From positions 102,495 through 166,494 of the forward strand of contig MKRJ01000038.1 of assembly GCA_001896885.1 (NCBI GenBank): 64,000 nt of DNA. Direction: 5' to 3'. A program made the translations under genes and the position numbers. Below are positions 1 through 8,452 of this stretch, one piece after another. A model generated the notes under the pieces. It did not search any database. It was not told the DNA's origin and was given only the letters and a program-made list of their open reading frames with translations. The stretch comes from Rhizobiales bacterium 65-79 (lineage in GTDB: Bacteria; Pseudomonadota; Alphaproteobacteria; Rhizobiales; Rhizobiaceae). How positions within the stretch are numbered: position 1 is the stretch's first letter; the number at the start of each line of letters is the position of its first letter.

Positions 1-285
1 TATGCCGAAATCGAGCAGCGCCCAGGGCGCGTGCTCGCGGCTCGAGCCGCAGCCGAAATTGTCGCCGGCGACCAGGATCTGCGCGTGGCGGTAGGCCGGC
101 TTGTTGAGCACGAAATCCGGGTTCTCCGCCCCGTCGTCGAGATAGCGCATCTCGGCAAAGAGGCCCTTGCCGAGCCCAGTGCGCTTGATCGTCTTCAGGT
201 AATCCTTGGGTATGATCATGTCGGTATCGACATTGACGATCGGCAAAGGCGCTGCGACGCCGGTGATTTTCGTGAACTTTTCCAT
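1..285 (-). CDS. leuD: 3-isopropylmalate dehydratase small subunit, N-terminal part (cut by window edge)
   Basis: The first 95 codons are visible; the rest lies beyond the left edge. LeuD is the swivel-domain subunit of isopropylmalate isomerase, which with LeuC interconverts 2- and 3-isopropylmalate in leucine synthesis in the cytoplasm. The N-terminus carries the family pattern [13 protein letters not shown] followed by [20 protein letters not shown], the substrate-binding loop shared with the aconitase swivel domain. The start is the ATG at 285 (reverse strand), where family alignment begins ([14 protein letters not shown]). It is divergent from the Bax inhibitor-1-like gene. Confidence 0.95.
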   Translation of the reverse strand, partial: MEKFTKITGVAAPLPIVNVDTDMIIPKDYLKTIKRTGLGKGLFAEMRYLDDGAENPDFVLNKPAYRHAQILVAGDNFGCGSSREHAPWALLDFGI

Positions 286-448
286 GGGCCTGACTTCCGC
301 TGAACCAAGCCGAGCCTTACAGGAAAGAGGGACGAAGGAAAAGGGTTCGCAGGGCGGCGGGCATCACGATGCCGGCGGCGGCAAACCGGAAGGCGAGGCG
401 TTTCGAGCCTTGACCGCAGAGCGCGGCGCATTGCCATAGGCTTGGCTC

Positions 449-477
449 TTGTCCTTCACGAAAAGAATCATCATATT
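449..477 (+). promoter_or_regulatory. candidate sigma70-type promoter of the Bax inhibitor-1-like gene
   Basis: TTGTCC (449-454) and CATATT (472-477) are separated by 17 bases, a fair match to -35/-10 elements in an otherwise GC-rich 274-base divergent intergenic region (286-559). Transcription would start near 484, about 75 bases before the ATG at 560. Nothing else was recognised in this intergenic region. Confidence 0.4.
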
Positions 478-559
478 TCGCCTAGGCATGCTGGAGTCTC
501 GCCAGCGGCGCCTGGGCGAGTGCCCGACACCGGACGGGACAGAAGCAACAGAGGAAACC

Positions 560-1306
560 ATGGCTGATCTTCGCAACTATCAGTCGCGCGTAACGGGCGC
601 CCAGGGTCGAGCCGATGTCTCCATCGACCAGGGCCTGCGCGCTTACATGCTGCGCGTCTATAACCTGATGGCGCTCGGCCTCGCCATCACGGGCCTTGCC
701 GCGTGGGGCGCATTCAGTTTCGCCGTCACGCCTGACGGCCAGCTCACCCAGTTCGGCTATCTGATGTTCCAGAGCGGCTTGCGCTGGGTCGTGATCTTCG
801 CGCCGCTCGCGCTCGTCTTCTTCCTGAGCTTCAGGATCAACTCGATGAGCGTACCGGCCGCGCAGACGACTTTCTGGGTCTATGCGGCCCTTGTGGGCCT
901 GTCGCTCTCGGTGCTGTTCCTGGTCTATACCCAGACCAGCATCGTCAGGACGTTCTTCATCACGGCCGCCGCCTTCGGCGGGCTGTCGCTCTACGGCTAC
1001 ACGACCAAGCGCGACCTGTCGGCAATGGGCTCGTTCCTGATCATGGGCGTGTTCGGCGTCATCATCGCCTCGCTGGTCAACATTTTCCTTGCCTCTTCGG
1101 CGCTCCAGTTCGCGATCTCGGTGATCGGCGTCCTGGTCTTTGCGGGCCTGACCGCCTTCGACACGCAGCAGATCAAGGAAATGTACTACGAGGGCGACGC
1201 CGAAGTCGTGGCCGGCCGCAAGGCCATCATGGGCGCGCTGAGGCTCTATCTCGACTTCATCAACCTCTTCATGTTCCTGATGCAGTTCCTCGGCGATCGC
1301 CGCTGA
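560..1306 (+). CDS. Bax inhibitor-1/YccA family membrane protein
   Basis: A 248-residue integral inner-membrane protein with about seven hydrophobic segments. It belongs to the BI-1/YccA/TMBIM family, whose members act as pH-gated ion-leak channels or modulators of membrane protease FtsH. Family features are the polar N-terminus, the LRVYNLMALGLAITG first helix, and the C-terminal AFDTQQIKEMYYEGD and LRLYLDFINLF motifs that carry the conserved acidic pair. I chose the ATG at 560, preceded by AGAGGAAACC, over an upstream in-frame ATG because family members begin with a short soluble tail of this kind. It is monocistronic, followed by a strong terminator. Confidence 0.92.
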   Translation: MADLRNYQSRVTGAQGRADVSIDQGLRAYMLRVYNLMALGLAITGLAAWGAFSFAVTPDGQLTQFGYLMFQSGLRWVVIFAPLALVFFLSFRINSMSVPAAQTTFWVYAALVGLSLSVLFLVYTQTSIVRTFFITAAAFGGLSLYGYTTKRDLSAMGSFLIMGVFGVIIASLVNIFLASSALQFAISVIGVLVFAGLTAFDTQQIKEMYYEGDAEVVAGRKAIMGALRLYLDFINLFMFLMQFLGDRR

Positions 1307-1328
1307 GGAAAGCGAAAGACACGGATCG

Positions 1329-1357
1329 GGGCGGCCTTCGGGTCGCCCTTTTCTTTT
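1329..1357 (+). terminator. rho-independent terminator of the Bax inhibitor-1-like gene
   Basis: GGGCGGCC / GGTCGCCC form an 8-bp stem (one G-T pair) around a stable TTCG tetraloop, followed at once by TTTTCTTTT (1349-1357). It starts 22 bases after the stop codon. Confidence 0.85.
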
Positions 1358-1403
1358 GTCCGCTTGGCTGCCTATAAGGGCGCGAGCACCGAGGGGCAGA
1401 GCG

Positions 1404-1970
1404 ATGGCGACCATACGCGCGGCGCGGGAAACCGATCTCGACCGCATCACCGAGATCTATGCCGATGCGGTCCGCCACGGCACTGCAAGCTATGAACTGG
1501 AACCGCCGACGAGGGAGGAGATGGGAGCGCGGTTCGCCGCGCTCGCCGGCAAGGGCTTCCCCTATATCGTCGCCGAGGACGGGGACGGCGGCATTCTCGG
1601 CTATGCCTATGCCGGACCCTTCCGGCCGCGCCCCGCCTACCGCTTCGTCGTCGAGGATTCCATCTACGTCGCACCGGAGGCCAAGGGCCGCGGCCTCGGC
1701 CTGCAGCTCCTCCAGGCACTGGTGGGAGAGGTTAAACGGCTCGGCTTCCGGCAGATCATCGCCGTCATCGGCGACGGCACGCCCGAGAGCGCCTCGGTCC
1801 GGCTGCACGAGAAAATGGGCTTTCGCCATTCCGGCCGCCTGGAAGGCACAGGCTACAAGCGTGGCCGCTGGCTCGACACGGCCTTCATGCAGCTTTCCTT
1901 CAACGGCGGCGCCGATACGGCGCCCGATCCGGAATCCTTTCCTGAGCGGATATATCGCGAGGGGCGGTAG
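1404..1970 (+). CDS. GNAT family N-acetyltransferase, phosphinothricin acetyltransferase-like
   Basis: A 188-residue single-domain cytoplasmic GCN5-related acetyltransferase. The N-terminus (IRAARETDLDRITEIYADAV, then a GTASYE-like motif) and the acetyl-CoA pyrophosphate-binding loop KGRGLGLQLL at about residue 98 match the Pat/MddA subgroup, which acetylates phosphinothricin, methionine sulfoximine or related amines. The substrate here cannot be told. The start at 1404 (after GAGGGGCAGAGCG) is preferred to the ATG at 1356, because the alignment begins with MATIRAARE. It runs up to the oppositely oriented DUF2794 gene. Confidence 0.85.
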   Translation: MATIRAARETDLDRITEIYADAVRHGTASYELEPPTREEMGARFAALAGKGFPYIVAEDGDGGILGYAYAGPFRPRPAYRFVVEDSIYVAPEAKGRGLGLQLLQALVGEVKRLGFRQIIAVIGDGTPESASVRLHEKMGFRHSGRLEGTGYKRGRWLDTAFMQLSFNGGADTAPDPESFPERIYREGR

Positions 1971-1994
1971 CCGCGCCCCGGAGCATGCGCCCGA

Positions 1995-2381
1995 TCAGGC
2001 TTCGGCGAGGCGGAGCGCCTTGTCGAAGATGCCCAGCACACGGCCGAGCTCATGCCCTCTTTTCAGGATGACGCCGCCGGCGGCGATCACTGCGAAGGCG
2101 CCCTGGCGGCGCGCCAGTTTCGGCATCTTGGCGATCTGGAAGAGCGGAACCTCGCTCGTGCGCCGGAACACGGAGAACACCGCGCGATCCGGAAGATGGT
2201 CGATGGCGTAGTCCCGCCATTCGCCGGCAGCAACCATTCGGCCATAGACGCGAAGTATCTGGTCGAGTTCCCGACGGTCGAAGGTGACCGGCAATTCGAG
2301 ATGACGGCGCCGGGCTTCCTGAAACGGGATCAATATTGCGGAATCGTCCCCATCCTCCGTGGCGTCTCCGCGATCGACCAT
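1995..2381 (-). CDS. DUF2794 family protein
   Basis: A 128-residue soluble protein of a family found almost only in alphaproteobacteria; its function is unknown. The recognisable core is FDRRELDQILRVYGRMVAAG, then EWRDYAIDH and VFSVFRRTSEVPLFQI, and near the end a RRQGAFAVIAAGGVILKRGHEL segment. There is no signal peptide or membrane segment. It is convergent with the upstream GNAT gene, with a 24-base gap. Confidence 0.85.
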   Translation of the reverse strand: MVDRGDATEDGDDSAILIPFQEARRRHLELPVTFDRRELDQILRVYGRMVAAGEWRDYAIDHLPDRAVFSVFRRTSEVPLFQIAKMPKLARRQGAFAVIAAGGVILKRGHELGRVLGIFDKALRLAEA

Positions 2382-2533
2382 ATAGAATGCCTCTCATCCA
2401 GCACGTCGGGCCACGTTCGCGCGTCCCTTCATGAAAATCAACCCCGACCCGCGACTCCCCGCCGTCCTCACGGACGGTCACAAAGCGGAACAGGGTGTCG
2501 GAATTGGTGATGGTTCGCCACAATCCCGCCGCA

Positions 2534-2539
2534 TATAAT
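2534..2539 (+). promoter_or_regulatory. perfect -10 hexamer of a candidate non-coding RNA promoter
   Basis: TATAAT occurs here in the 387-base gap between two reverse-strand genes. A perfect -10 is rare in this GC-rich sequence. No good -35 is present at 17 bases. It points rightwards into a structured region that ends in a terminator. Confidence 0.5.
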
Positions 2540-2545
2540 CCTAGC

Positions 2546-2735
2546 TGACGCCCAAATATCTGGCGACCATCCGATCGTTGCCTGAGACGGTTCGGTCCGG
2601 CGTTGGCTCCGTAAACCCCAAGCCCCCCGCCCACGGGGCCTTGGCCGGATCGAACCAGCCAGGCTTTCAAAGCCCGGTTCCAGAGCACGATGGAATAAGA
2701 TGCCGGTGTCAGCGAGCTGACGCCGGCTTTTTCAT
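2546..2735 (+). ncRNA. candidate structured non-coding RNA of about 190 nt (family not assigned)
   Basis: The segment runs from just after a TATAAT box to a rho-independent terminator on the plus strand, opposite to both flanking genes, and has no convincing ORF. By hand it folds into a rod: an outer stem 2567-2571/2689-2693 extended by 2577-2584/2681-2688 with bulges; a 12-bp central stem GGTTCGGTCCGG (2589-2600) with CCGGATCGAACC (2645-2656), one wobble only; a side hairpin 2662-2674; and an apical hairpin 2618-2644. Rod, bubble hairpin, size and a dedicated promoter/terminator recall 6S RNA, but I cannot match conserved 6S sequence. It could also be a rhizobial small RNA of another family. 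Confidence 0.55.
2702..2732 (+). terminator. rho-independent terminator of the candidate ncRNA
   Basis: An 11-bp stem GCCGGTGTCAG / CTGACGCCGGC with a four-base loop is followed by TTTTT (2728-2732). On the reverse strand the hairpin is not followed by a T run, so it serves a plus-strand transcript, yet no plus-strand protein gene lies upstream. Confidence 0.8.
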
Positions 2736-2768
2736 GCCGGGAGTTGATGAGCGGCCGGAACGCGTCGA

Positions 2769-3518
2769 TCAGCTTCCGTTCGTCGACAGGGCGGCGGCTC
2801 CGACGATCGGCCCCGCAGCGCCGCCGGCTCCCGACTGCAGCAGGACGGCAAGACCGCCATCCGCCGGAATGGCCGATTTGGGCATCTCGTAACGGGCCGC
2901 CTTGCCATGCCACATGCCGGCGACATGGATGCCCGTCACCGCGTGCCAGTAGGTGATCGCACGGCCGCTATTCTCACCGTGACGGATGGTCACCTCGCGT
3001 TTCGGCGCGAAGGATATGAACACTACCCGCGCCGCGCCCGTTCCATCCGGCGAAGCGCCTGCCTCGACGACATAGGAACTGCCATTATCCCGGATTGAGA
3101 CGTCGACCGACAGGCCCTTGCCGGAACCGGCGAGTGTGCCGAGCGCCGTCTCGACGGCCTCCATGCTGGCGCCGTTCGCATCGGTGCGGCCGTTGACCAC
3201 CGCCTGCGGCGTATAGACCTGCGCAGAACCGAATGCCTTGGCATAGGCGTATTGGCGCTCGGTATTGGCGCGGCTGCCCAGCGTATCCTTCCAGCCGAGA
3301 TAGTCCCAATAGTCGATATGATAGGCGAGCGCCACCACATCGCCCTGCTCGATGAGGCGGCCGAACGCGGCATCGGCCGGAGGACAGGAATTGCAGCCCT
3401 GGCTGGTGAAGAGTTCGACCACGCCGAGCGGCCTGGCGGTGGCCGCTCCGGCGACGGCAAGGCAGCAGGCCGCCATTGTTGCCGCCGCCAACAGCCGCCT
3501 GCCTCTCGTCGCACGCAT
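2769..3518 (-). CDS. exported DUF1223 thioredoxin-fold protein
   Basis: A 249-residue protein with an N-terminal signal peptide of about 28 residues (RRLLAAATMAACCLAVAGAATA) and a thioredoxin-like domain. The domain begins VVELFTSQGCNSCPPAD, so the CxxC pair is present, and continues with YHIDYWDYLGWKD and VYTPQAVVNGR, hallmarks of DUF1223. The family is predicted to be periplasmic and probably redox-active; no substrate is known. It lies downstream of and in the same direction as acnA, separated by 120 bases that contain a hairpin, so it is probably a separate transcript. Confidence 0.88.
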   Translation of the reverse strand: MRATRGRRLLAAATMAACCLAVAGAATARPLGVVELFTSQGCNSCPPADAAFGRLIEQGDVVALAYHIDYWDYLGWKDTLGSRANTERQYAYAKAFGSAQVYTPQAVVNGRTDANGASMEAVETALGTLAGSGKGLSVDVSIRDNGSSYVVEAGASPDGTGAARVVFISFAPKREVTIRHGENSGRAITYWHAVTGIHVAGMWHGKAARYEMPKSAIPADGGLAVLLQSGAGGAAGPIVGAAALSTNGS

Positions 3519-3604
3519 CTTCCGGGTTTCCTGCCCTGTCGTTTTGTGCCGCGAGGATAGGCAGCGGCGCGTCTCAAGGGAAAGTCACGTTGCGGTGAAA
3601 GCTT

Positions 3605-3630
3605 TCTTCTCCTCGCGCACGAGGAGAAGA
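3605..3630 (-). terminator. hairpin after acnA, probable terminator
   Basis: A perfect 11-bp inverted repeat (TCTTCTCCTCG / CGAGGAGAAGA, 4-base loop) begins 8 bases past the acnA stop. The downstream bases on the reverse strand are AAGCTTTC, not a clean T tract, so intrinsic termination may be weak; a role in mRNA 3'-end stability is possible. Confidence 0.55.
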
Positions 3631-3638
3631 GGCCTTTG

Positions 3639-6329
3639 CTACGCCGCCAGGTCGCGCAGCACGTATTGGAGGATGCCGCCATTCTTGAAGTAGGCGAGTT
3701 CGTCGAGCGTATCGATGCGGCAGAGGATCGGCACCTCCTTCACCTTGCCGTCGGCATAGGTGACCTTGGCGACCATCTTCTGGCGCGGGCGGATATTCTG
3801 CAGCCCATCGATCTCGACCGTCTCGTCGCCGGTCAGGCCGAGCGAATGCCAGCTCGTCCCCTCGTCGAGAACGAAGGGAACGACGCCCATGCCGACGAGG
3901 TTGGAGCGGTGGATGCGCTCGAAGGACTGGGCGATGACCGCGCGGACGCCGAGGAGATTGGTGCCCTTGGCCGCCCAGTCGCGCGAAGAACCGTTGCCGT
4001 ATTCGACGCCGGCGAAGATGACCAGCGGCACCTTCTCCTGCCGGTAGCGCATGGCGGCGTCGTAGATCGACATCTCCTCCTTGGAGGGATAGTGGATCGT
4101 GTAGCCGCCTTCCCTGCCGTTCTCGCCCAGCATGTGGTTGCGGATACGGATGTTGGCGAAGGTGCCACGCATCATCACTTCGTGATTGCCGCGGCGTGTG
4201 CCGTACTGGTTGAAGTCGGCGATGCCGACGCCATGTTCCGTCAGATATTCGCCGGCCGGGGACGCCGCCTTGATCGATCCCGCCGGCGAGATGTGGTCGG
4301 TGGTGATCTTGTCGCCGAACAGGCCGAGGATGCGCGCGCCCTTGATGTCGCCGATCGCGTCGGGCTTCTTCTCCATGCCCTCGAAATAGGGCGGGTTCTG
4401 CACATAGGTCGACTGGTTGTCCCAGGCATAGGTCTGGCCGCTCGGCGCCTGCACCTTGCGCCAGTTTTCGTCACCCTTGAAGACGTCGGCATATTTGCGG
4501 GCGAAGAGCTCGCGGGTGACGTTCTTCTGGATGAAATCCTGGATTTCGGCGCTGGTCGGCCAGATGTCCTTCAGGAATACCGGCTTGCCGTCCTTGCCCT
4601 CGCCGATGGGTTCACTGGTCAGGTCCTTCTTCACCGTGCCGGCGAGCGCGTAGGCGACCACCAGCGGCGGCGAGGCGAGATAGTTCGCCTGCACGTCGGG
4701 CGAAACGCGGCCCTCGAAATTGCGGTTTCCCGAGAGCACTGCCGCGCCGATCAGGCCCTTGTCGTTGATGGTCTTCGAGATCGGACCGGGCAGCGGGCCC
4801 GAATTGCCGATGCAGGTGGTACAGCCGAAGCCGACGAGGTTGAAGCCGATCTGGTCGAGTTCCTTCTGCAGGCCGGACTTGTCGAGATATTCCGCGACGA
4901 CCTGGCTGCCCGGCGCGAGAGAGGTCTTGACCCACGGCTTCTGCTTCAGCCCGAGCCGGTTGGCGTTGCGGGCGAGGAGCCCGGCGCCGATCAGCACGCT
5001 CGGATTGGAGGTGTTGGTGCAGGACGTGATCGCCGCGATCACCACATCGCCATGGCCGAGATCGTAATCGGCTCCCTCGACCGCATAGCGTTTCGAGATT
5101 TCGGCGGCTTTCTTGTATTCCGTATCCATCGCCTTTTCGAAGGCGGCGGGAATGTCCTCCAGCGAGACCCGGCCCTCCGGCCTTTTCGGGCCGGCCATCG
5201 ACGGCACCACGTCGCCGAGGTCGAGTTCCAGCGTATCGCTGAAGACCGGGTCGGCGATGCCGTCATGGCGCCACAGACCCTGCGCTTCGCAATAGGCCTC
5301 GACCAGCGCGATCCGCTCTTCGGTACGGCTGGTCATGGTCAGGTATTTGATGGTCTCGGCGTCGACCGGGAAGAAGCCGCAGGTCGCGCCGTATTCCGGC
5401 GACATGTTGCCGATCGTCGCGCGGTCGGCGAGCGTCATGGAGGAGAGGCCGGGGCCGAAGAACTCGACGAACTTGCCGACGACGCCCTTCTTGCGCAGCA
5501 TCTGCGTGACGGTGAGCACGAGGTCGGTCGCGGTGACGCCTTCCTTCAGCCTGCCGGTGACGCGGAAGCCGATGACCTCCGGCAGGAGCATCGACACCGG
5601 CTGGCCGAGCATGGCGGCCTCCGCCTCGATGCCGCCGACGCCCCAGCCGAGCACGCCGAGGCCATTGACCATGGTGGTGTGCGAATCGGTGCCGACGCAG
5701 GTGTCCGGATAGGCCACCGTCTCACCGTCCATTTCGGCCGACCACACGGTCTGCGCCAGATATTCGAGATTGACCTGATGGCAGATGCCGGTGCCGGGCG
5801 GCACCACGCGGAAATTGCGGAAGGCCTGCTGGCCCCATTTCAGGAAGCGGTAGCGCTCGCCGTTGCGCTCATATTCCTTCTCGACATTGTGGGCGAAGGC
5901 TCTCGGCGTCCCGAATTCGTCGACGATGACCGAATGGTCGATGACGAGGTCGACGGGCACCAGCGGATTGATCTTCTGCGGGTCGCCGCCGAGCGCCACC
6001 ATGGCGTCGCGCATCGCGGCCAGATCCACCACGGCCGGCACGCCGGTGAAATCCTGCATCAGCACGCGGGCCGGCCGGTAGGCGATCTCGTAGCCGGCGC
6101 TGCCCTTGTCGGCCAGCCAGGCGGCGACCGCCTCGATGTCCTTCTTCGTGACCGACTGCCCGTCCTCGTTCCGGAGCAGGTTTTCGAGCAGGACCTTCAT
6201 CGAGAAGGGGAGCCTGGAAATGCCGGAGAGCCCGTTCTTCTCGGCCTCAGCGAGGCTGAAATAGACGTAGTCCCTGCCCCCCGCATTGAGGGTCTTGCGA
6301 GCTTTGAAACTGTCGAGCGAATGTGTCAC
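3639..6329 (-). CDS. acnA: aconitate hydratase A
   Basis: An 896-residue monomeric aconitase, the usual length for the AcnA/IRP1-type enzyme that interconverts citrate and isocitrate in the TCA cycle in the cytoplasm. The [4Fe-4S] ligands are visible as Cys in [12 protein letters not shown] and the pair in [14 protein letters not shown]. The substrate loop VDLVIDHSV and the swivel-domain motif [16 protein letters not shown] are intact. The start [14 protein letters not shown] fits rhizobial AcnA. It is divergent from ccmA across 276 bases (6330-6605) in which I see no clear promoter or RNA. A very long antisense ORF overlaps it and is taken as a coding shadow. Confidence 0.97.
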   Translation of the reverse strand: MTHSLDSFKARKTLNAGGRDYVYFSLAEAEKNGLSGISRLPFSMKVLLENLLRNEDGQSVTKKDIEAVAAWLADKGSAGYEIAYRPARVLMQDFTGVPAVVDLAAMRDAMVALGGDPQKINPLVPVDLVIDHSVIVDEFGTPRAFAHNVEKEYERNGERYRFLKWGQQAFRNFRVVPPGTGICHQVNLEYLAQTVWSAEMDGETVAYPDTCVGTDSHTTMVNGLGVLGWGVGGIEAEAAMLGQPVSMLLPEVIGFRVTGRLKEGVTATDLVLTVTQMLRKKGVVGKFVEFFGPGLSSMTLADRATIGNMSPEYGATCGFFPVDAETIKYLTMTSRTEERIALVEAYCEAQGLWRHDGIADPVFSDTLELDLGDVVPSMAGPKRPEGRVSLEDIPAAFEKAMDTEYKKAAEISKRYAVEGADYDLGHGDVVIAAITSCTNTSNPSVLIGAGLLARNANRLGLKQKPWVKTSLAPGSQVVAEYLDKSGLQKELDQIGFNLVGFGCTTCIGNSGPLPGPISKTINDKGLIGAAVLSGNRNFEGRVSPDVQANYLASPPLVVAYALAGTVKKDLTSEPIGEGKDGKPVFLKDIWPTSAEIQDFIQKNVTRELFARKYADVFKGDENWRKVQAPSGQTYAWDNQSTYVQNPPYFEGMEKKPDAIGDIKGARILGLFGDKITTDHISPAGSIKAASPAGEYLTEHGVGIADFNQYGTRRGNHEVMMRGTFANIRIRNHMLGENGREGGYTIHYPSKEEMSIYDAAMRYRQEKVPLVIFAGVEYGNGSSRDWAAKGTNLLGVRAVIAQSFERIHRSNLVGMGVVPFVLDEGTSWHSLGLTGDETVEIDGLQNIRPRQKMVAKVTYADGKVKEVPILCRIDTLDELAYFKNGGILQYVLRDLAA

Positions 6330-6605
6330 GAGCGATCCCTGACTGTCGGTTGCCGAGAAGGAACGGACGCCAGTCGCATGGTATCACGCGCAAAGGTGCG
6401 GGTACGGTCATTTCCGCTGTCCGCTTCCAAGCACCAAAGCCGTTCAAGGCGGCTCGCGCTGGTTCGGCGCAAATTGAAGTGCACGCCGACCGCTGGCGTG
6501 ATTGCCCCGGATATAGAGAATTTCGTAGAGGAGTTCTAGAGAAACAAAGGACGAATATGGCTGGGCCAGCCGGTCCCGGGGTCATGAAAAATGAAAGGGT
6601 GGGGA

Positions 6606-7235
6606 ATGCGGCTGGTCGCCGAAGGACTGGGAGGCGAACGCGGCGGCGAGGCTGTCTTCTCCGGCGTGGATTTTTCTCTCTCCGACGGCGAGGCGCTGGT
6701 CGTCACCGGTCCGAACGGATCGGGAAAATCGACCCTTTTGCGCATCGTCGCCGGCCTGCTGCCGGCGGCGGCCGGATCGGTGCGGCTGGAGGGGGGCGGC
6801 GAGGCTATGCCCGATGCAGCCGCAGCCTGCCACTACCTCGGCCATGAGAACGGCATGAAGCCGGCGCTTTCGGTCGCCGAGAATCTGGAATTCTGGCAGA
6901 GCTTCAACGGGGCGCCGGCATTCGGCATCGGCGACGCGCTGGAAGAGGTCGGCCTGGAAACCATCTCGCACCTTCCCTACGGCTACCTTTCGACCGGCCA
7001 GCGCCGGCGGATCGCGATTGCACGATTGCTCCTCAACCGCCGGCCGCTCTGGCTGCTCGACGAGCCGACGGCAGGTCTCGACCGGCGCGCGGAAGACCGC
7101 TTCGCCGGGCTGATGGCCGGGCATCTCCAAGGCGGCGGCATCATCGTCGCGGCCACCCACGTGGCGCTTGGGCTGGAAGGGGCGAAGGAATTGCGGATGG
7201 AAAACCACCCGCCTTCCCCGCAAGAGGGAGGGTGA
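6606..7235 (+). CDS. ccmA: cytochrome c biogenesis heme exporter, ATP-binding subunit
   Basis: A 209-residue ABC ATPase of System I cytochrome c maturation, working with CcmB, CcmC and CcmD to release holo-CcmE. Walker A is GPNGSGKST (residues about 36-44), the signature is the CcmA-type LSTGQRRR, and Walker B is LWLLDEPTAGLD. I prefer the ATG at 6606, with AAAGGGTGGGGA just upstream, over the in-frame ATG at 6591. Neighbouring acnA-ccmAB order is typical of rhizobia. The stop overlaps the ribosome-binding region of ccmB. Confidence 0.93.
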   Translation: MRLVAEGLGGERGGEAVFSGVDFSLSDGEALVVTGPNGSGKSTLLRIVAGLLPAAAGSVRLEGGGEAMPDAAAACHYLGHENGMKPALSVAENLEFWQSFNGAPAFGIGDALEEVGLETISHLPYGYLSTGQRRRIAIARLLLNRRPLWLLDEPTAGLDRRAEDRFAGLMAGHLQGGGIIVAATHVALGLEGAKELRMENHPPSPQEGG

Positions 7236-7237
7236 CG

Positions 7238-7903
7238 ATGCTGGCCCTCTATATCCGCGATGTCCGGATCGGCATCCGCGCCGGCGGCGGCGCGCTGGTC
7301 GGCGTGCTGTTCTTCCTCGCGGTGGTGGCGGTGGTGCCTTTCGGCGTCGGCCCCGATCTGACGCTTCTGGCCCGGATCGGCCCGGCCATCCTGTGGATCG
7401 GCGCGCTGCTCGCCAGCCTGCTCGGCCTGGAGCGGCTGTTTCAGGCCGACCGCGAGGATGGCTCGCTCGACCTATTGATGCTGGCCGCGGAGCGGCACCC
7501 GTCCGTGCTGACGGTGTTCGTCAAATGCCTTGCGCACTGGACCACCAACGTCCTGCCGCTGGTTGTGGCCTCGCCGCTTCTCGGCCTGTTCATGAACATG
7601 GAGGCGGCTGCAATCGGCGCCACCACCCTTACATTGCTGGTCGGCACGCCCGCCATCGCCTTCATCGGCGCCGTCGGCGCGGCGGTGGCGGTGGCGCTGC
7701 CGCGCGGCGGGCTGCTCGTCTCCATCCTGATCCTCCCGCTCACCGTGCCGGTGCTCATCTTCGGCGTGTCGGCGAGTTATGGGGCGGTCAACGATCCGCA
7801 GCCCTTCCTGCCGCCCTTCCTGATCCTCGTTGCGCTGACGTTGTTCTTCGCCGTCATCGGGCCTCTAGGCGCAGCACTTGCGCTCAAGCACGCCACCGAT
7901 TGA
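7238..7903 (+). CDS. ccmB: heme exporter membrane subunit CcmB
   Basis: A 221-residue protein with six hydrophobic segments, the normal length for CcmB, the permease-like partner of CcmA. Typical pieces are LYIRDVRIGIRAGGG at the start, LFQADREDGSLDLL, and the conserved helices around PLVVASPLLGLF. The start ATG at 7238 has GGGAGG 5 bases upstream; a GTG at 7232 overlapping the ccmA stop is an alternative. In related genomes ccmC, ccmD and ccmG usually follow; here rppH lies 20 bases downstream on the other strand. Confidence 0.92.
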   Translation: MLALYIRDVRIGIRAGGGALVGVLFFLAVVAVVPFGVGPDLTLLARIGPAILWIGALLASLLGLERLFQADREDGSLDLLMLAAERHPSVLTVFVKCLAHWTTNVLPLVVASPLLGLFMNMEAAAIGATTLTLLVGTPAIAFIGAVGAAVAVALPRGGLLVSILILPLTVPVLIFGVSASYGAVNDPQPFLPPFLILVALTLFFAVIGPLGAALALKHATD

Positions 7904-7923
7904 GCCGCTCGGGATGTTCGGGC

Positions 7924-8445
7924 CTATGGCGCCAGATGGCCGAAGATCGCGACCAGTTCCTGGTAGACCCCGCGCTTGAACGGCACGACGATTTCGGGCA
8001 GTTCGCGCATTTCCCGCCACGCCCAATCGTCGAATTCGGCCTCATGCCCCCCAGGCGGCGGATTGATGGCGATCTCGCTGTCCTCGCCCTCGAAGCGGAA
8101 GGCGTACCATTTCTGCGTCTGGCCGCGATACCGTCCCTTGAAGGCCACGCCGACCAGATGCGGCGGCAAATCATAGTCGATCCAGCGCGGGGCCTCGGCA
8201 AGGACCGAGAGGCGGCGCATTCCGGTCTCCTCGTAAAGTTCGCGCCGTGCCGCAAGGAGCGGCTCCTCGCCCGCGTCGATGCCGCCTTGCGGCATCTGCC
8301 AGAGCTGCGGGCTGTCGGCGATCTCGCTGCCTTCCTCGACGATCCGCTTCCCGATCCAGACCAGGCCCTTGCGGTTCAGCACCATCATGCCGACGCAGGG
8401 CCGGTAAGGCAGCGTCGCGGGATCGAGAGGCTTCCCGTGCTTCAT
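7924..8445 (-). CDS. rppH: RNA pyrophosphohydrolase (Nudix)
   Basis: A 173-residue cytoplasmic Nudix hydrolase that removes pyrophosphate from the 5' end of triphosphorylated RNA (or acts on dinucleoside polyphosphates), starting 5'-end-dependent mRNA decay. The N-terminal [11 protein letters not shown], the [10 protein letters not shown] start of the Nudix box and RRELYEETG at its catalytic helix identify RppH/NudH. It lies 7 bases downstream of the YibQ-like gene on the same strand, in an arrangement conserved in rhizobia. Confidence 0.93.
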   Translation of the reverse strand: MKHGKPLDPATLPYRPCVGMMVLNRKGLVWIGKRIVEEGSEIADSPQLWQMPQGGIDAGEEPLLAARRELYEETGMRRLSVLAEAPRWIDYDLPPHLVGVAFKGRYRGQTQKWYAFRFEGEDSEIAINPPPGGHEAEFDDWAWREMRELPEIVVPFKRGVYQELVAIFGHLAP

Positions 8446-8452
8446 CGGAATC

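Noticed and set aside
2640..2660. GGTTCGATCC on the reverse strand, like a tRNA T-loop
   Set aside because: The flanking bases do not give a five-pair T stem, acceptor stem or anticodon arm; the bases are better explained by the central stem of the plus-strand structured RNA.
2050..2913. 287-codon minus-strand frame covering the DUF2794-DUF1223 gap
   Set aside because: It overlaps two identified genes in another frame, shows no domain, and includes the candidate RNA and its terminator.
3636..6539. 967-codon open frame on the plus strand across acnA
   Set aside because: It is the antisense shadow of acnA; the protein is an Asp/Arg/Leu-rich string without domains, as expected from GC-rich codon bias.
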